A stretch of DNA of 64,000 nucleotides from Gallaecimonas pentaromativorans (GTDB lineage: Bacteria; Pseudomonadota; Gammaproteobacteria; Enterobacterales; Gallaecimonadaceae), in NCBI RefSeq assembly GCF_003751625.1, contig NZ_RJUL01000003.1, forward strand, positions 62,001 to 126,000, given 5' to 3'. Each line of letters opens with the position of its first letter. The first letter of the stretch is position 1. Under the pieces are notes generated by a model. It had not been told where the DNA came from. It worked only from the letters and a program-made list of their open reading frames with translations, and did not search any database. Positions 19,887 through 27,977 of this stretch are shown here, piece after piece. A program made the position numbers and the translations under genes.

Positions 19887-19914
19887 AGTTTACTGTCATT
19901 CCCGGCCTAAACAA
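19887..19914 (-). promoter_or_regulatory. Promoter of csrB-like copy A
   Basis: TTGTTT (19909-19914), 16-base spacer, TAAACT (19887-19892) on the minus strand. Spacing and layout match the other two copies. Confidence 0.65.
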
Positions 19915-20040
19915 CGCCTCCACACCCCATCTCAGCCATGACGAACCTTTAAGAAAAAACACTATTTCAAATAAAAACAAAACGTTAAAAAAAATTCGCC
20001 GACATCACACCCGACTCAAACCCCAAAAGGCGCACAGCCT

Positions 20041-20058
20041 TGTAAGCTATTTCGCACA
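20041..20058 (-). promoter_or_regulatory. UvrY/GacA-type box upstream of csrB-like copy A
   Basis: TGTAAG-N6-CGCACA, close to the GacA/UvrY/VarA consensus TGTAAG-N6-CTTACA. Its centre is about 171 bp upstream of the predicted start. Confidence 0.7.
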
Positions 20059-20140
20059 AAGGAAGGAGGAAGAAGGTAAAGGCGCGGTTAAAAAATAGGC
20101 TGAGTAGCCAAACAGAAGGTCCCTGGTTCGATGACAAGGC

Positions 20141-20181
20141 CCCAAAAACAAGAAGCCGGGAAGAGGTAACCTCTTCCCGGC
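20141..20181 (-). terminator. Terminator of csrB-like copy B
   Basis: GCCGGGAAGAGG/CCTCTTCCCGGC stem (20155-20181) with a three-base loop, then CTTCTTGTTTTTGG on the minus strand. Confidence 0.88.
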
Positions 20182-20395
20182 AAGAGCGGCTTGGATGTCG
20201 ATTCCTTGCGCTTTATGCTCCTTGCATCGTTCCTTGATTCTCCCACTCCTTGGGATTTCCTTTAATAAGGCTCCTGCCTTGGTCCTTTTCGGTATCCTTA
20301 CCTGGCTAAGCGTCCTGCCCCGCCACCTCTTTCCTGAGGCCTGTCATCATCCCGATGACCTCTTCCTTGCTTGTCCTTGTCAGTATCCATCTGAC
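20143..20395 (-). ncRNA. CsrB-family small RNA, copy B
   Basis: A minus-strand RNA of about 253 nt with, by my count, twelve AGGA motifs, many in loops (CATCGGGATG, GCTTTATT-flanked GGCAGGAGCC, ATGCAAGGAGCAT). The 5' end can fold as GTCAG...CTGAC, like the first hairpin of E. coli CsrB. It ends with a 12-bp terminator hairpin. The 3' half is nearly identical to copy C (for instance ATGCTCCTTGCATCGTTCC at 20216-20234 on the plus strand), pointing to duplication. Predicted role: titration of CsrA under BarA/UvrY control. Open frames crossing it are chance. Confidence 0.88.
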
Positions 20396-20402
20396 AGTGT
20401 CT

Positions 20403-20430
20403 AGATTAGCGTCTGGGCAGTTGATAACAA
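20403..20430 (-). promoter_or_regulatory. Promoter of csrB-like copy B
   Basis: TTGTTA (20425-20430), 16-base spacer, TAATCT (20403-20408) on the minus strand; predicted start near 20395. Confidence 0.7.
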
Positions 20431-20567
20431 GCAGGTAACGAACAGAAAAACCCCAATGACGCAGCCAAGCTAACGCGTATAAAAACAACAAATAGCTGTT
20501 TTATAAAACAATAAAAAATTGAAGTGGGATGAAGCACGCGACTAAATACGGAGATTGTCCCTGGCTT

Positions 20568-20585
20568 TGTAAGAGATCTCGCACA
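20568..20585 (-). promoter_or_regulatory. UvrY/GacA-type box upstream of csrB-like copy B
   Basis: TGTAAG-AGATCT-CGCACA, centred about 181 bp upstream of the predicted start of copy B. Confidence 0.72.
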
Positions 20586-20644
20586 AGGCTGCGGGTAAAG
20601 AAGGCGACTGTCTGCAGAGGGGGATGAGCAGGGAATTTACAAAG

Positions 20645-20902
20645 CACCAGAAACAAGGTGGCCGGGACGGGTCTCCCCATCCCGGCCAAGAGCGGCTCGG
20701 TGTCGATTCCTTGCGCTGTATGCTCCTTGCATCGTTCCTTGATGCTCCCAATCCTTGGGCATTCCTTATTAACGGCGTCCTGCCGATGTTCCGTTCGGTA
20801 TCCTTACCTGGCCAGACTCCTGTCCCGCCACATCATCCTGATGGTTACCGCGTCCTGCGGTGTCTTCCTTGCTTTCGTCCTTGCTGCCAACGTCCTGTCG
20901 AC
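20645..20902 (-). ncRNA. csrB: CsrB-family small RNA, copy C
   Basis: A minus-strand RNA of about 258 nt, the copy most like E. coli CsrB. It begins GTCGACAGGA, like E. coli CsrB (GTCGACAGGG). I count thirteen AGGA motifs, with classic hairpins CCGCAGGACGCGG, CATCAGGATGATG, CGGCAGGACGCCG and CCCAAGGATTGGG. It ends in a 13-bp hairpin with one G-U pair and a weak T run (CTTGTTTCT). Predicted function: binds many CsrA dimers and relieves repression of CsrA targets. The position between syd and yqcC is that of E. coli csrB. Ends are approximate. Confidence 0.9.
20648..20688 (-). terminator. Terminator of csrB-like copy C
   Basis: Long GC stem around GGCCGGGA/TCCCGGCC (20660-20687), then ACCTTGTTTCT on the minus strand. 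The T run is weaker than in copies A and B. Confidence 0.75.
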
Positions 20903-20909
20903 AGGGATA

Positions 20910-20937
20910 AGAATACGCGAGCAGGCTTTGATAACAA
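20910..20937 (-). promoter_or_regulatory. Promoter of csrB-like copy C
   Basis: TTGTTA (20932-20937), 16-base spacer, TATTCT (20910-20915) on the minus strand; predicted start at G 20902. Confidence 0.75.
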
Positions 20938-21075
20938 GCACGCTTGCTAGGCACAGGCTTAACAGTGCGAGAACAAAAAACCAGCAATTAAAACCTAATT
21001 CATTGATTTAAATAGGCCTTAAAAAGCAAGCACCGATGTTAACCGACAGTGAAAAGCGGAATAAACCCCAACCTT

Positions 21076-21093
21076 TGTGAGATATGGCTTACA
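21076..21093 (-). promoter_or_regulatory. UvrY/GacA-type box upstream of csrB-like copy C
   Basis: On the minus strand TGTAAG-CCATAT-CTCACA, one base from the consensus TGTAAG-N6-CTTACA. Centred about 182 bp upstream of the predicted start. It is also about 100 bp upstream of the DUF2789 gene on the other strand. Confidence 0.78.
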
Positions 21094-21192
21094 AAGTTTT
21101 TCCATAATTTCCCGAGCAGCAATACTGACAACAAGGTATCAATTGCCTTTGGTGGGATTACACTGGCTAGAAGACCCTTGCAGGAGAGCACC

Positions 21193-21423
21193 ATGGAACA
21201 ACCGGTACATTACTTGCGCGAGCTTTTTGCGCAGTTGGGCCTACCCGACGGCCACGACGATATTGAGCAATTTATTGCGACTCACCAGGGCCTGAACGCC
21301 AGAACCAACCTGGCCGATGCGCCGTTTTGGAGCCAGTCACAGGCCAGCTTTCTGCGCGAAGGGCTAAGGGCCGACTCTGACTGGGCCGAGCCTATTGATG
21401 AGTTGAACGTGCGTTTGCGCTGA
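21193..21423 (+). CDS. DUF2789 family small protein
   Basis: A 76-residue protein matching DUF2789: MEQPVHYLRELFAQLGLPDG, then FIATHQGL, APFWSQSQASFLREGL and DWAEPIDELNVRLR. No membrane segment or known catalytic motif. Start ATG at 21193 is preceded by AGGAGA; the longer open frame from 21049 runs through the csrB-C UvrY box and is rejected. Function unknown; it heads a short run with the 93-residue and DUF2310 genes. Confidence 0.82.
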   Translation: MEQPVHYLRELFAQLGLPDGHDDIEQFIATHQGLNARTNLADAPFWSQSQASFLREGLRADSDWAEPIDELNVRLR

Positions 21424-21465
21424 ATTTGTGGATCATAGGGCCCCTTCAAACGGAGGAGCCCTGCC

Positions 21466-21747
21466 ATGTCCCGTGAACTGAGTGATGTGATTGCTGCCAT
21501 CAAGGCCGAAGGACGAAAACCCACCCTGGCTCTGGTTAAAGCCAGGTTGACCAGCACCGTGCCGCTGCCCACCATCATCAGGGCGCTGCAGGGTGGCAAC
21601 ATCGCCGAGGTTGCCGATGCCCCGCCTCCTCCGCCTTTCACTCCGGCCCAGCAAGCCTGGATAGCCCAGTACGTGGCAGCCCAGTTGGCCCCGTATCAGG
21701 CGGCTCTCGCCGCCCACGGCATCGCCCTTGCCGACAAGGATGCGTGA
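21466..21747 (+). CDS. Small conserved-looking protein of unknown function (93 aa)
   Basis: A 93-residue protein with GGAGGA upstream of its ATG. The N-terminal part (LSDVIAAIKAEGRKPTLALVKARL, then VPLPTIIRALQGG) looks like a small helix-turn-helix or winged-helix unit of the kind at the N-terminus of KfrA-like proteins. A PPPPPF linker and a helical tail follow. I do not recognise the family with certainty, so a DNA-binding role is only a suggestion. Its stop overlaps the start of the DUF2310 gene (GTGATG), implying coupling. Confidence 0.7.
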   Translation: MSRELSDVIAAIKAEGRKPTLALVKARLTSTVPLPTIIRALQGGNIAEVADAPPPPPFTPAQQAWIAQYVAAQLAPYQAALAAHGIALADKDA

Positions 21748-22517
21748 TGTACCTGGTTGACGTGACCTTTGATCTGTATGAAGACAGCGCCGTGCACCTG
21801 GTAGAAGGGGCAGTGATGCGCGTCTTTGACGCTTGGCGCCATCAGGGCCAGGTATTGGGCCGGGAGCTGCCCACCTGGATAAAAGACGGCAGCCTCAACT
21901 TGCGGGTGGTGTGCCCCGAACCTGACAGCCTGCACAGCCGTCACTTGTCACCGGCTGGGCGCCATGCCCTGAAAAAACTGGGCGAAGCGGGCCTGACCCA
22001 ACCTAGGGTCAAACTGCTGGGGCGAGACTTGTTTTCCGACACCACCGCCGAGCCAGAGCCTCCTAGCTGGCAGCTGCTCTACGCCACCTTTGTGCACAAC
22101 TGCAGCCCGCTTCGCAGTGGTGATACCCTGGCGCCCATTCCCCTTTACCGGGTGCCGGCCATCGCCAACGGCGACCATAAACTGCTGCTGCGCTGGCAAG
22201 ACGACTGGATGGCGTGCGATCAGTTGCAGATGAACGGCGTAAGCGCTGAGCAGTCAGCGCTGTTTGAATTGGGCGCCCCTCAAAGCCCCCTTGGCCGGCG
22301 CGGCACCGACTTTGCCAAACGCCTCGAGTATCTGACCAAGATCCCCACCTATTACTATCTGTACCGGGTCGGCGGCGAGAGCCAGGAAGCCGAAGCGCAG
22401 CGTCCCTGCCCTGGCTGCGGCCAGCCCTGGCGACTGGCCGAAACGCTGCACGGCATCATCGACTTTAAATGCGACGCCTGCCGGCTGGTATCCAATCTCA
22501 GCTGGGATTTTCAGTAA
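21747..22517 (+). CDS. DUF2310 zinc-ribbon protein
   Basis: A 256-residue protein of the DUF2310 family (zinc-ribbon-containing, possibly nucleic-acid-binding). The C-terminal ribbon has two CxxC pairs, CPGCGQPW and FKCDACRLVSNL. The rest contains TYYYLYRVGGES and AKRLEYLTKIP. Start taken as the ATG at 21747 overlapping the upstream stop; GTG at 21744 is an alternative. Its 3' end overlaps the 3' end of syd (opposite strand) by 20 bases. Function not established. Confidence 0.8.
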   Translation: MYLVDVTFDLYEDSAVHLVEGAVMRVFDAWRHQGQVLGRELPTWIKDGSLNLRVVCPEPDSLHSRHLSPAGRHALKKLGEAGLTQPRVKLLGRDLFSDTTAEPEPPSWQLLYATFVHNCSPLRSGDTLAPIPLYRVPAIANGDHKLLLRWQDDWMACDQLQMNGVSAEQSALFELGAPQSPLGRRGTDFAKRLEYLTKIPTYYYLYRVGGESQEAEAQRPCPGCGQPWRLAETLHGIIDFKCDACRLVSNLSWDFQ

Positions 22518-23010
22518 GGCTGTCGAGAAAGGCGGCCAGGGACGGCGCCAAGACCTCGGTCGCCTCTTTACCCACCGGCTCCAGCACCACCTCGCCGCTT
22601 TGGTTGTCGATGCTGAGCATGAAGTTGTCGTCGTCGGTGCAGGCAAAAAACACCGTTACCGGTTGCTTTAGGCGCCGCTTCATCAGCACGTGGCCAATGA
22701 TGTTTTGCTGCAACCGCTCAAAGTCCTGCGCGTTCCAGGCCCCCAGTAGCTGCACTTCGCCACGCTGATGGCCCACCCGCAGGTATTCCATAAAGTAGTG
22801 GCTGAAATAGGCTTTGATGCTGGGATGCAGTTCAAGCTCAAGGGCGCTCTCGACATTGGCAAAATCGCCGGCAGGCTCGCGCTTTACCGGGTGCCAGCGC
22901 CCGTCGCCTTCACAGGGGGATGGCCAGTCGGGGTCGGGCTGGTAGCGCCAGCAATCGTGGTCTTGGGGAATACGGCTAAAGAGGCGTTCAAGGGCGCTTA
23001 GGCTGTCCAT
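22498..23010 (-). CDS. syd: Syd, SecY-interacting protein
   Basis: Cytoplasmic protein that binds SecY and is thought to monitor translocon assembly. The 170-residue sequence matches E. coli Syd (181) at LELELHPSIKAYFSHYFMEYL, GEVQLLGAWNAQDFERLQQNIIGHVLMKRRLKQPVTVFFACT and NQSGEVVLEPVG. The start at 23010 (MDSLSALERLF) is chosen; the frame extends to 23175 but that part overlaps the divergent queF gene. Neighbour of queF and the csrB locus, as in E. coli. Confidence 0.9.
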   Translation of the reverse strand: MDSLSALERLFSRIPQDHDCWRYQPDPDWPSPCEGDGRWHPVKREPAGDFANVESALELELHPSIKAYFSHYFMEYLRVGHQRGEVQLLGAWNAQDFERLQQNIIGHVLMKRRLKQPVTVFFACTDDDNFMLSIDNQSGEVVLEPVGKEATEVLAPSLAAFLDSLTENPS

Positions 23011-23063
23011 CGGGGCGGGCTCTTGGATACAATGGCAGGCCAGTTTAGCCAAGGCCAACGCCA

Positions 23064-23915
23064 ATGCCAAAAAACTCCCTTTATGACGGCGCCCATGAGC
23101 TTGCCGATCTGCCGCTGGGTAAGACCAGCCAGTATCAGGACCAATACGACCCCAGCCAGCTTCGCGCCGTGCCAAGAAGCCTCAACCGCGACAGCCTGGC
23201 CCTTGGCGATGCCCTGCCTTTTGTGGGCGAAGACATCTGGAACGGCTATGAGCTGTCTTGGCTCAACGCCAAAGGCAAACCGGTGGTGGCCCTGGCGCAG
23301 TTTCGCTTCCCGGCTACCAGCCCCAATTTGGTTGAATCCAAGTCCTTTAAGCTCTACCTCAACAGCTTTAACCAGACCCGTTTTGAAAGCGCAGATGCAC
23401 TGAAAGCGGCCCTGGAAGCAGACCTGAGCGCCACCGCCGGTGGCAAGGCGTCGGTCAGCCTGTATGGCCCGGCAGACCTTGCCGCCATGCCTTTGGCTGA
23501 CCTCGATGGCCAGTGCCTTGATGAATTGGATATCGAGGTAGATGACTATCACTTTAACCCCGATATTCTCGACGGCCTGGGCGGCGCCGAGCAGGTGGAA
23601 GAAAAGCTGGTTAGTCACCTTCTTAAATCCAACTGCCTTATTACCTCCCAGCCCGATTGGGGCTCGGTGCAAATTCATTACCGCGGCCCCAAAATCGACC
23701 GGGAAAAGCTGCTGCGCTACCTCATCAGTTTTCGCCAGCACAACGAGTTCCACGAGCAATGTGTCGAGCGCATTTATATGGATTTAAGCCGCCGCCTGGC
23801 TCCCGAGTTTCTGCTGGTATCGGCCCGCTACACCCGCCGCGGCGGCCTTGACATCAACCCCTGGCGCGCCAGCGAGCCGGTATTGATGAGCAACCCCCGC
23901 CTGCCCCGACAATGA
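23064..23915 (+). CDS. queF: QueF, NADPH-dependent preQ0 reductase
   Basis: Reduces the nitrile 7-cyano-7-deazaguanine (preQ0) to preQ1 for queuosine in tRNA. The 283-residue long (YqcD-type) enzyme shows the substrate motif [17 protein letters not shown] and the active-site cysteine in [18 protein letters not shown], with [15 protein letters not shown]. Length matches E. coli (282). Divergent from syd, with a 53-bp gap, and closed by a terminator. Confidence 0.96.
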   Translation: MPKNSLYDGAHELADLPLGKTSQYQDQYDPSQLRAVPRSLNRDSLALGDALPFVGEDIWNGYELSWLNAKGKPVVALAQFRFPATSPNLVESKSFKLYLNSFNQTRFESADALKAALEADLSATAGGKASVSLYGPADLAAMPLADLDGQCLDELDIEVDDYHFNPDILDGLGGAEQVEEKLVSHLLKSNCLITSQPDWGSVQIHYRGPKIDREKLLRYLISFRQHNEFHEQCVERIYMDLSRRLAPEFLLVSARYTRRGGLDINPWRASEPVLMSNPRLPRQ

Positions 23916-23942
23916 AAAAAGCCCGCATAATGCGGGCTTTTT
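23915..23942. terminator. Bidirectional terminator between queF and the M61 peptidase
   Basis: A run, GCCCGCA, loop TAA, TGCGGGC, T run (stem 23921-23937). Serves both converging genes. Confidence 0.9.
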
Positions 23943-23943
23943 A

Positions 23944-25707
23944 TCAGGCCTTGTTGGCATCCGGCGCTGGCAGGTCAATACCAAGCCAGGCCTTGAAGGC
24001 CACCTTCTGGGCGCGGGAAGGATGCTTGACCGGTACCACCTTGTACTCGGCCGGGCGCTCGCCAAGGGTTACCTCCAGACTTTGCAGGGCGTCGCGGCGA
24101 AACAGGGTCAGTTTGACCTTGTCGCCGGCCTTATGGGCTTTGAGGCGCTCCTCCAAGGTGCCGGGCACCAGGCGCAAGCCATCAAGGGCCACCAGGATAT
24201 CGCCATCGCTGAGCCCCGCCTGCCAGGCAGGAGAGTCCTTTTCTACTCCCAGCACCGCGCCTTTGTCATCCAGGGTCAGGCCGGTAAAAAGAGCTTGGTC
24301 ACCGGCGTCGAGCTTGAGACCGAACTGGTCCAGCAGCGCGTCAAAATCGATATCCCCCAGTGGCGCTTTGACCTTCTTGGCCCAAAAGGCGCTGTAGTCC
24401 TTACCGGAGAGGCTTTTCAGCTCGTCCAGCAGGGTCTGGTCGTTAAAGGTTTCAGGGATGCGGTGCTTGGCGTAAAGACGCTGGTGCAGGTCACGGTAGC
24501 TGACCTTATTGGCAGTGGTTTTTAAAAGGTCGGCATCCAGCAGCCAGGACACCAAGGCCCCTTCGGAGTAGATATTGACGCTGAAGTTGTGGCCGTAATC
24601 GCCGCCTTTTTCTATCCAGCTGTCAAAGGAGGCCTGCGACACCGATTGGCTGAACCGGCCTGGATTGGCTCGGTACGCCTTGATGCTGCTGGCCAATACC
24701 TTGAAGTATTCCTCCGGCTTCATCAGGCCAGCCCGCAGCAGCAGTTGGTTTTGAAAATAACTGGTGGAACCTTCGGCCAGCCACAGCAAGGTGGCGTAGT
24801 TCTCGTGCTGGTAGTCGTAGGGCACCAGGCCCTCTCCCCGGTAGGCCTTGACGTTCCAGGTGTGCACAAATTCGTGGGCGGCGGTCCCCAAAAAGCGCAG
24901 GTAGGCCTCGCGGGGCGCAAAATTGTAACGGCTGGTCTGGATAATGGTTGAGTTGAGGTGTTCGGTGGCGCCACGCTCACCGCTGGTGGCATGCACCATA
25001 AACAGGTACCGGTCAAAGGGGTAGCCTTGCCAGATGGCCTGGCTGGCGGTAACCATCTTTTTAAGATCGTCGGCCATTTGCTGGCCCTGGTAGTTGCCGT
25101 CGCCCCAGATAACCAGTTGGTAGTCCTTGCCGCCGGCGCCGAAGGCATAATCCTGGTGGATGCCGGTTTCGATGGGCGAGTCGATCAGTACGTCATAGTT
25201 GGCCGCCTTGAAACTATGCTCGCCTGTTTTTTCCATGCCGGAGGCCGAGCGCCAGCCCTTGGGCACGCTCAGTGCCACCGTTACCGGCTGCTGGCGGGTG
25301 GCGGCGCTGTAAAGAAAGGCGCCGCTGGCGTCGATAAAGGCATGGCTGTCGTCGATATGATGCAGGCGCTCACCCAGGCGATTGGCATAGAGCTGGTAGC
25401 TCACTTTGAGGGTACCGCTTTGCTCTGCCATCACCCGCCAGGTGCTCTTGTCTATTTTCTCGATAGCGACCGGCTGGCCGTCTATGCTGGCGGTAACGGC
25501 ACGTAAAGTGTCAGCCTGATCAAGGATTTGGTAGCGACCGGTACGCCAGGCAGGCATCATCAAATCCACCTTGCCCGCCCCTTTGGCCTGGGTCATTTCT
25601 ACCTGAGCCAGGTGGTGAGCCGGATCGGTGATTGTCATCTGATATTGCACGTCGGCCTTGGCCGAGAGGCTGGCAGCGGCGCACAAAATGGCAAAAAGAG
25701 GTTTCAT
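23944..25707 (-). CDS. M61-family glycyl aminopeptidase with PDZ domain
   Basis: Exported metallopeptidase of family M61. The 587-residue form starts at 25707 and has a signal peptide (MKPLFAILCAAASLSAKA). The N-terminal beta region is followed by the zinc site HEFVHTW near residue 278, with the third ligand glutamate in WLAEGSTSYFQ. The C-terminal PDZ domain includes VEKDSPAWQAGLSDGDILVALDG. M61 enzymes prefer N-terminal glycine or alanine substrates; the role here is inferred from family. The frame extends to 25776, but no ribosome site supports those starts. Divergent from the TPR-GGDEF gene. Confidence 0.88.
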   Translation of the reverse strand: MKPLFAILCAAASLSAKADVQYQMTITDPAHHLAQVEMTQAKGAGKVDLMMPAWRTGRYQILDQADTLRAVTASIDGQPVAIEKIDKSTWRVMAEQSGTLKVSYQLYANRLGERLHHIDDSHAFIDASGAFLYSAATRQQPVTVALSVPKGWRSASGMEKTGEHSFKAANYDVLIDSPIETGIHQDYAFGAGGKDYQLVIWGDGNYQGQQMADDLKKMVTASQAIWQGYPFDRYLFMVHATSGERGATEHLNSTIIQTSRYNFAPREAYLRFLGTAAHEFVHTWNVKAYRGEGLVPYDYQHENYATLLWLAEGSTSYFQNQLLLRAGLMKPEEYFKVLASSIKAYRANPGRFSQSVSQASFDSWIEKGGDYGHNFSVNIYSEGALVSWLLDADLLKTTANKVSYRDLHQRLYAKHRIPETFNDQTLLDELKSLSGKDYSAFWAKKVKAPLGDIDFDALLDQFGLKLDAGDQALFTGLTLDDKGAVLGVEKDSPAWQAGLSDGDILVALDGLRLVPGTLEERLKAHKAGDKVKLTLFRRDALQSLEVTLGERPAEYKVVPVKHPSRAQKVAFKAWLGIDLPAPDANKA

Positions 25708-25820
25708 ATAATGGCGTCTCTTGGTCATTATGTTTTTGAATATGAAGGTTATGTTAGCAACTGTGCCAAGACACACAACGGCGCTTCGACCGCCGGTAGC
25801 AGGATAACGATAAAACGGAC

Positions 25821-27977
25821 ATGAGAACGCTACTGCTTTGCCTGGCGCTGGCCAGCCTGCCGGTGCTCGCCGTCACTTCCGATGAACTTCAGGACGCCCG
25901 CCTGGAGGTCTCAGAGCATCCTGATGCGGCCCTCACCCTGGCCGAGCATACCCTTGCCGACCCCAATGCCAAGGCCCTGTATTTTCAGGCACTGCTTCTT
26001 AAAAGCTGGGCTGAACTTAAAGAAAATCCGCAAAACACCGACATTTCAGCGGCTTTGGAGAAGCTTAAAGCCCTGGCAGCAGAGGGAACGACCCCTTTGC
26101 TTAAAGCCGATTACGCTTTTCTTCGCGCCTCCGTGGCCATGGAGCAGCACGCCGACAGCAACACCGCCCAACCCTTGCTGGAAGAGGCCATGAGTTACTG
26201 CCGGCCTTTTAGCCAGATGGCGGCCTATCGTTACTGCGCGGAGATCACCGCTTATGCCGCCAACAGTTACGCTTTCAGTGGCGATCTGGCCAAAGCCAAA
26301 ACCTTGATTGGCGACAGTTACCGCTTTGCCAAACTCGGCGGCAGCAACGGCACCTACCTGGACGTCAAACTGCTGGAAGCGGCCCTTGCCCGGCGCCAAG
26401 GAGACTCAGCCAAAGCCCTGACCCTGCTAAAAGAAGCTGAGCTGGAAGCCCAGCAAATGGGCGAGAAGCGCCGCCAGGGGCGAGCACTCAGTCGCCAAGG
26501 CTTGATTTATCTGGAATTAAGCCAATATAGCCAGGCCGAGCAAAACCTGATGGATGCCCTGGCGCTTTTTGAGCAACAAGGCGATAAGGCCGACACCGCT
26601 GAGACCTTTCGTTACCTGGGGCAAATGATGCTGGCCCAGAACAAGACCAACCTGGCCATAGTGCAGTTCTACAACGCCCTAGATATCGCCAACCAATTGC
26701 ATTGGCAGGTGACCGCCAGCAGGCTGATGCTGGATATCGGCCAAACCTACCATCAAATGGGCAACCTCAAAAAGGCCCAAGATTTTCTCAGCCGTGCCAT
26801 GGCCACCATGGAGAGTCATAACCTCAGCCTGTATCTGCCCCGCGCTCACTATCAAATGGCACTGCTTTATGAAGATAAAAAGCAGGACGACAAAGCCGCC
26901 ATTGAGCTCAACGCCGCCCTCGACGGCACCCGCAAAAACCCCACGGTCGAGCGCCAATTGGAGCTCGATACCATGAACAGGCTGGTGGCCCTCTATGAAC
27001 GTCAAGGCAAATATAAAGCGGCCCTGGATATGGCCAAAGCCGTGGCAGCCCTACCCGCGCACGATGCTCCCCGTCAGCCGGTGACCATTGAAGTGGTTGC
27101 GCCGCCAACGCCATTCCCCCAACACAATGATGGTACGCCGCCTTGGATAATGGTTGTTACCGGGGTAGTGGGGTTGATATTGGGCGTTGCTGTGACTTGG
27201 CTACTGACCCGCCGGCGCCGGCCCACCAAGCCGCGTAAAGACAAAGTGGCTTTGCATCCGGCCAGCGGCTTTTTAAGCATGCAGGGCTTTTTAAACGAAG
27301 GGGACAAACTGCTGGGCGAGCTGCGCCTGGCCATGGATGTCACCAATGCCGGCAGCACCAAACCAGACCATCAACCCCTCGCTGCCATTCTGTGTAATTT
27401 GCCCGGTATGGCCAGCGCCTACGAAACCTATGGTTTTGAGCAAAGCCGCCAAGAGCTTCGCCGTTTTGCCAAACAGCTGCAAAACCTGCTGCCCGAAGCA
27501 CGAATGATGGTTCAGCCCTCTCGCGATTACCTGCTCTTCGTGCTGCCAAGCCCAACCGGTGGTAAAGAAATGCAGCTCACCGAGCGACTGCGCCAGGTCA
27601 TTTCGCTGGCCGCCAAAGACACCTTTTTAGACATGAAAGAGCTGTGCTTTGCCGGCACCTTGCTGCCGCTGCTGCCCTACCACCCCAGGGTGGGCTCGGC
27701 CATGACCGTGTTCGAGACCTTGCTCTTTACCCTAAGCCTTGGCTGCATCGGCAAACCCTTTAGCGACTTGTGGCTGATTGGCCAAAGCTGCACCCTGCCT
27801 TCGGCCATGTCCGACCCACTCAGAGAGAGCCTGGGAGAGGCCATGCAAAACGGCACGGTCAAGGTGGTGGGGCTACCTTATGGAGAACTGACCCAGCGTT
27901 TGCAACAGCTGGCTGCCCGTCAGGAAACTTTCAAGGTAAACTGGCCAACAGTAGAAGAGGCTCAGCCCATTGTATGA
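25821..27977 (+). CDS. TPR sensor protein with a degenerate GGDEF domain
   Basis: A 718-residue membrane protein: signal peptide (residues 1-17), a long TPR array to about residue 420 (e.g. ALSRQGLIYLELSQYSQAEQ), and a proline-rich stretch. One membrane helix (WIMVVTGVVGLILGVAVTWLL) follows, then RRRR and a cytoplasmic domain. The C-terminal domain has the helix and strand pattern of GGDEF (YETYGFEQSRQELRRFAKQL, then LLFVLPSP), but QPSRDYLLF stands where RxGGDEF should be. It should therefore not make c-di-GMP. The stop overlaps the ATG of the active cyclase downstream (ATGA). It may sense a periplasmic partner through its TPRs. Confidence 0.75.
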   Translation: MRTLLLCLALASLPVLAVTSDELQDARLEVSEHPDAALTLAEHTLADPNAKALYFQALLLKSWAELKENPQNTDISAALEKLKALAAEGTTPLLKADYAFLRASVAMEQHADSNTAQPLLEEAMSYCRPFSQMAAYRYCAEITAYAANSYAFSGDLAKAKTLIGDSYRFAKLGGSNGTYLDVKLLEAALARRQGDSAKALTLLKEAELEAQQMGEKRRQGRALSRQGLIYLELSQYSQAEQNLMDALALFEQQGDKADTAETFRYLGQMMLAQNKTNLAIVQFYNALDIANQLHWQVTASRLMLDIGQTYHQMGNLKKAQDFLSRAMATMESHNLSLYLPRAHYQMALLYEDKKQDDKAAIELNAALDGTRKNPTVERQLELDTMNRLVALYERQGKYKAALDMAKAVAALPAHDAPRQPVTIEVVAPPTPFPQHNDGTPPWIMVVTGVVGLILGVAVTWLLTRRRRPTKPRKDKVALHPASGFLSMQGFLNEGDKLLGELRLAMDVTNAGSTKPDHQPLAAILCNLPGMASAYETYGFEQSRQELRRFAKQLQNLLPEARMMVQPSRDYLLFVLPSPTGGKEMQLTERLRQVISLAAKDTFLDMKELCFAGTLLPLLPYHPRVGSAMTVFETLLFTLSLGCIGKPFSDLWLIGQSCTLPSAMSDPLRESLGEAMQNGTVKVVGLPYGELTQRLQQLAARQETFKVNWPTVEEAQPIV

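Noticed and set aside
19754-20098. Open frames inside the csrB region (also 20195-20404, 20624-20950, 20658-21011)
   Set aside because: They lie antisense to the AGGA-rich RNAs, have no ribosome sites, and their Ser/Leu/Pro-rich products reflect the TCCT repeats.
20106-20140. tRNA-like GGTTCGATGAC segment
   Set aside because: It has no matching acceptor, D or anticodon arms, and it falls just beyond the copy B terminator.
19650-21190. Possible CRISPR array or transposon remnant, given the repeats
   Set aside because: Repeat units are short, irregularly spaced AGGA hairpins plus promoters and terminators; there are no identical repeats with unique spacers, no inverted ends and no transposase.
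21049-21192. Longer start for the DUF2789 gene
   Set aside because: The extension runs through the UvrY box, and the family N-terminus begins at 21193.
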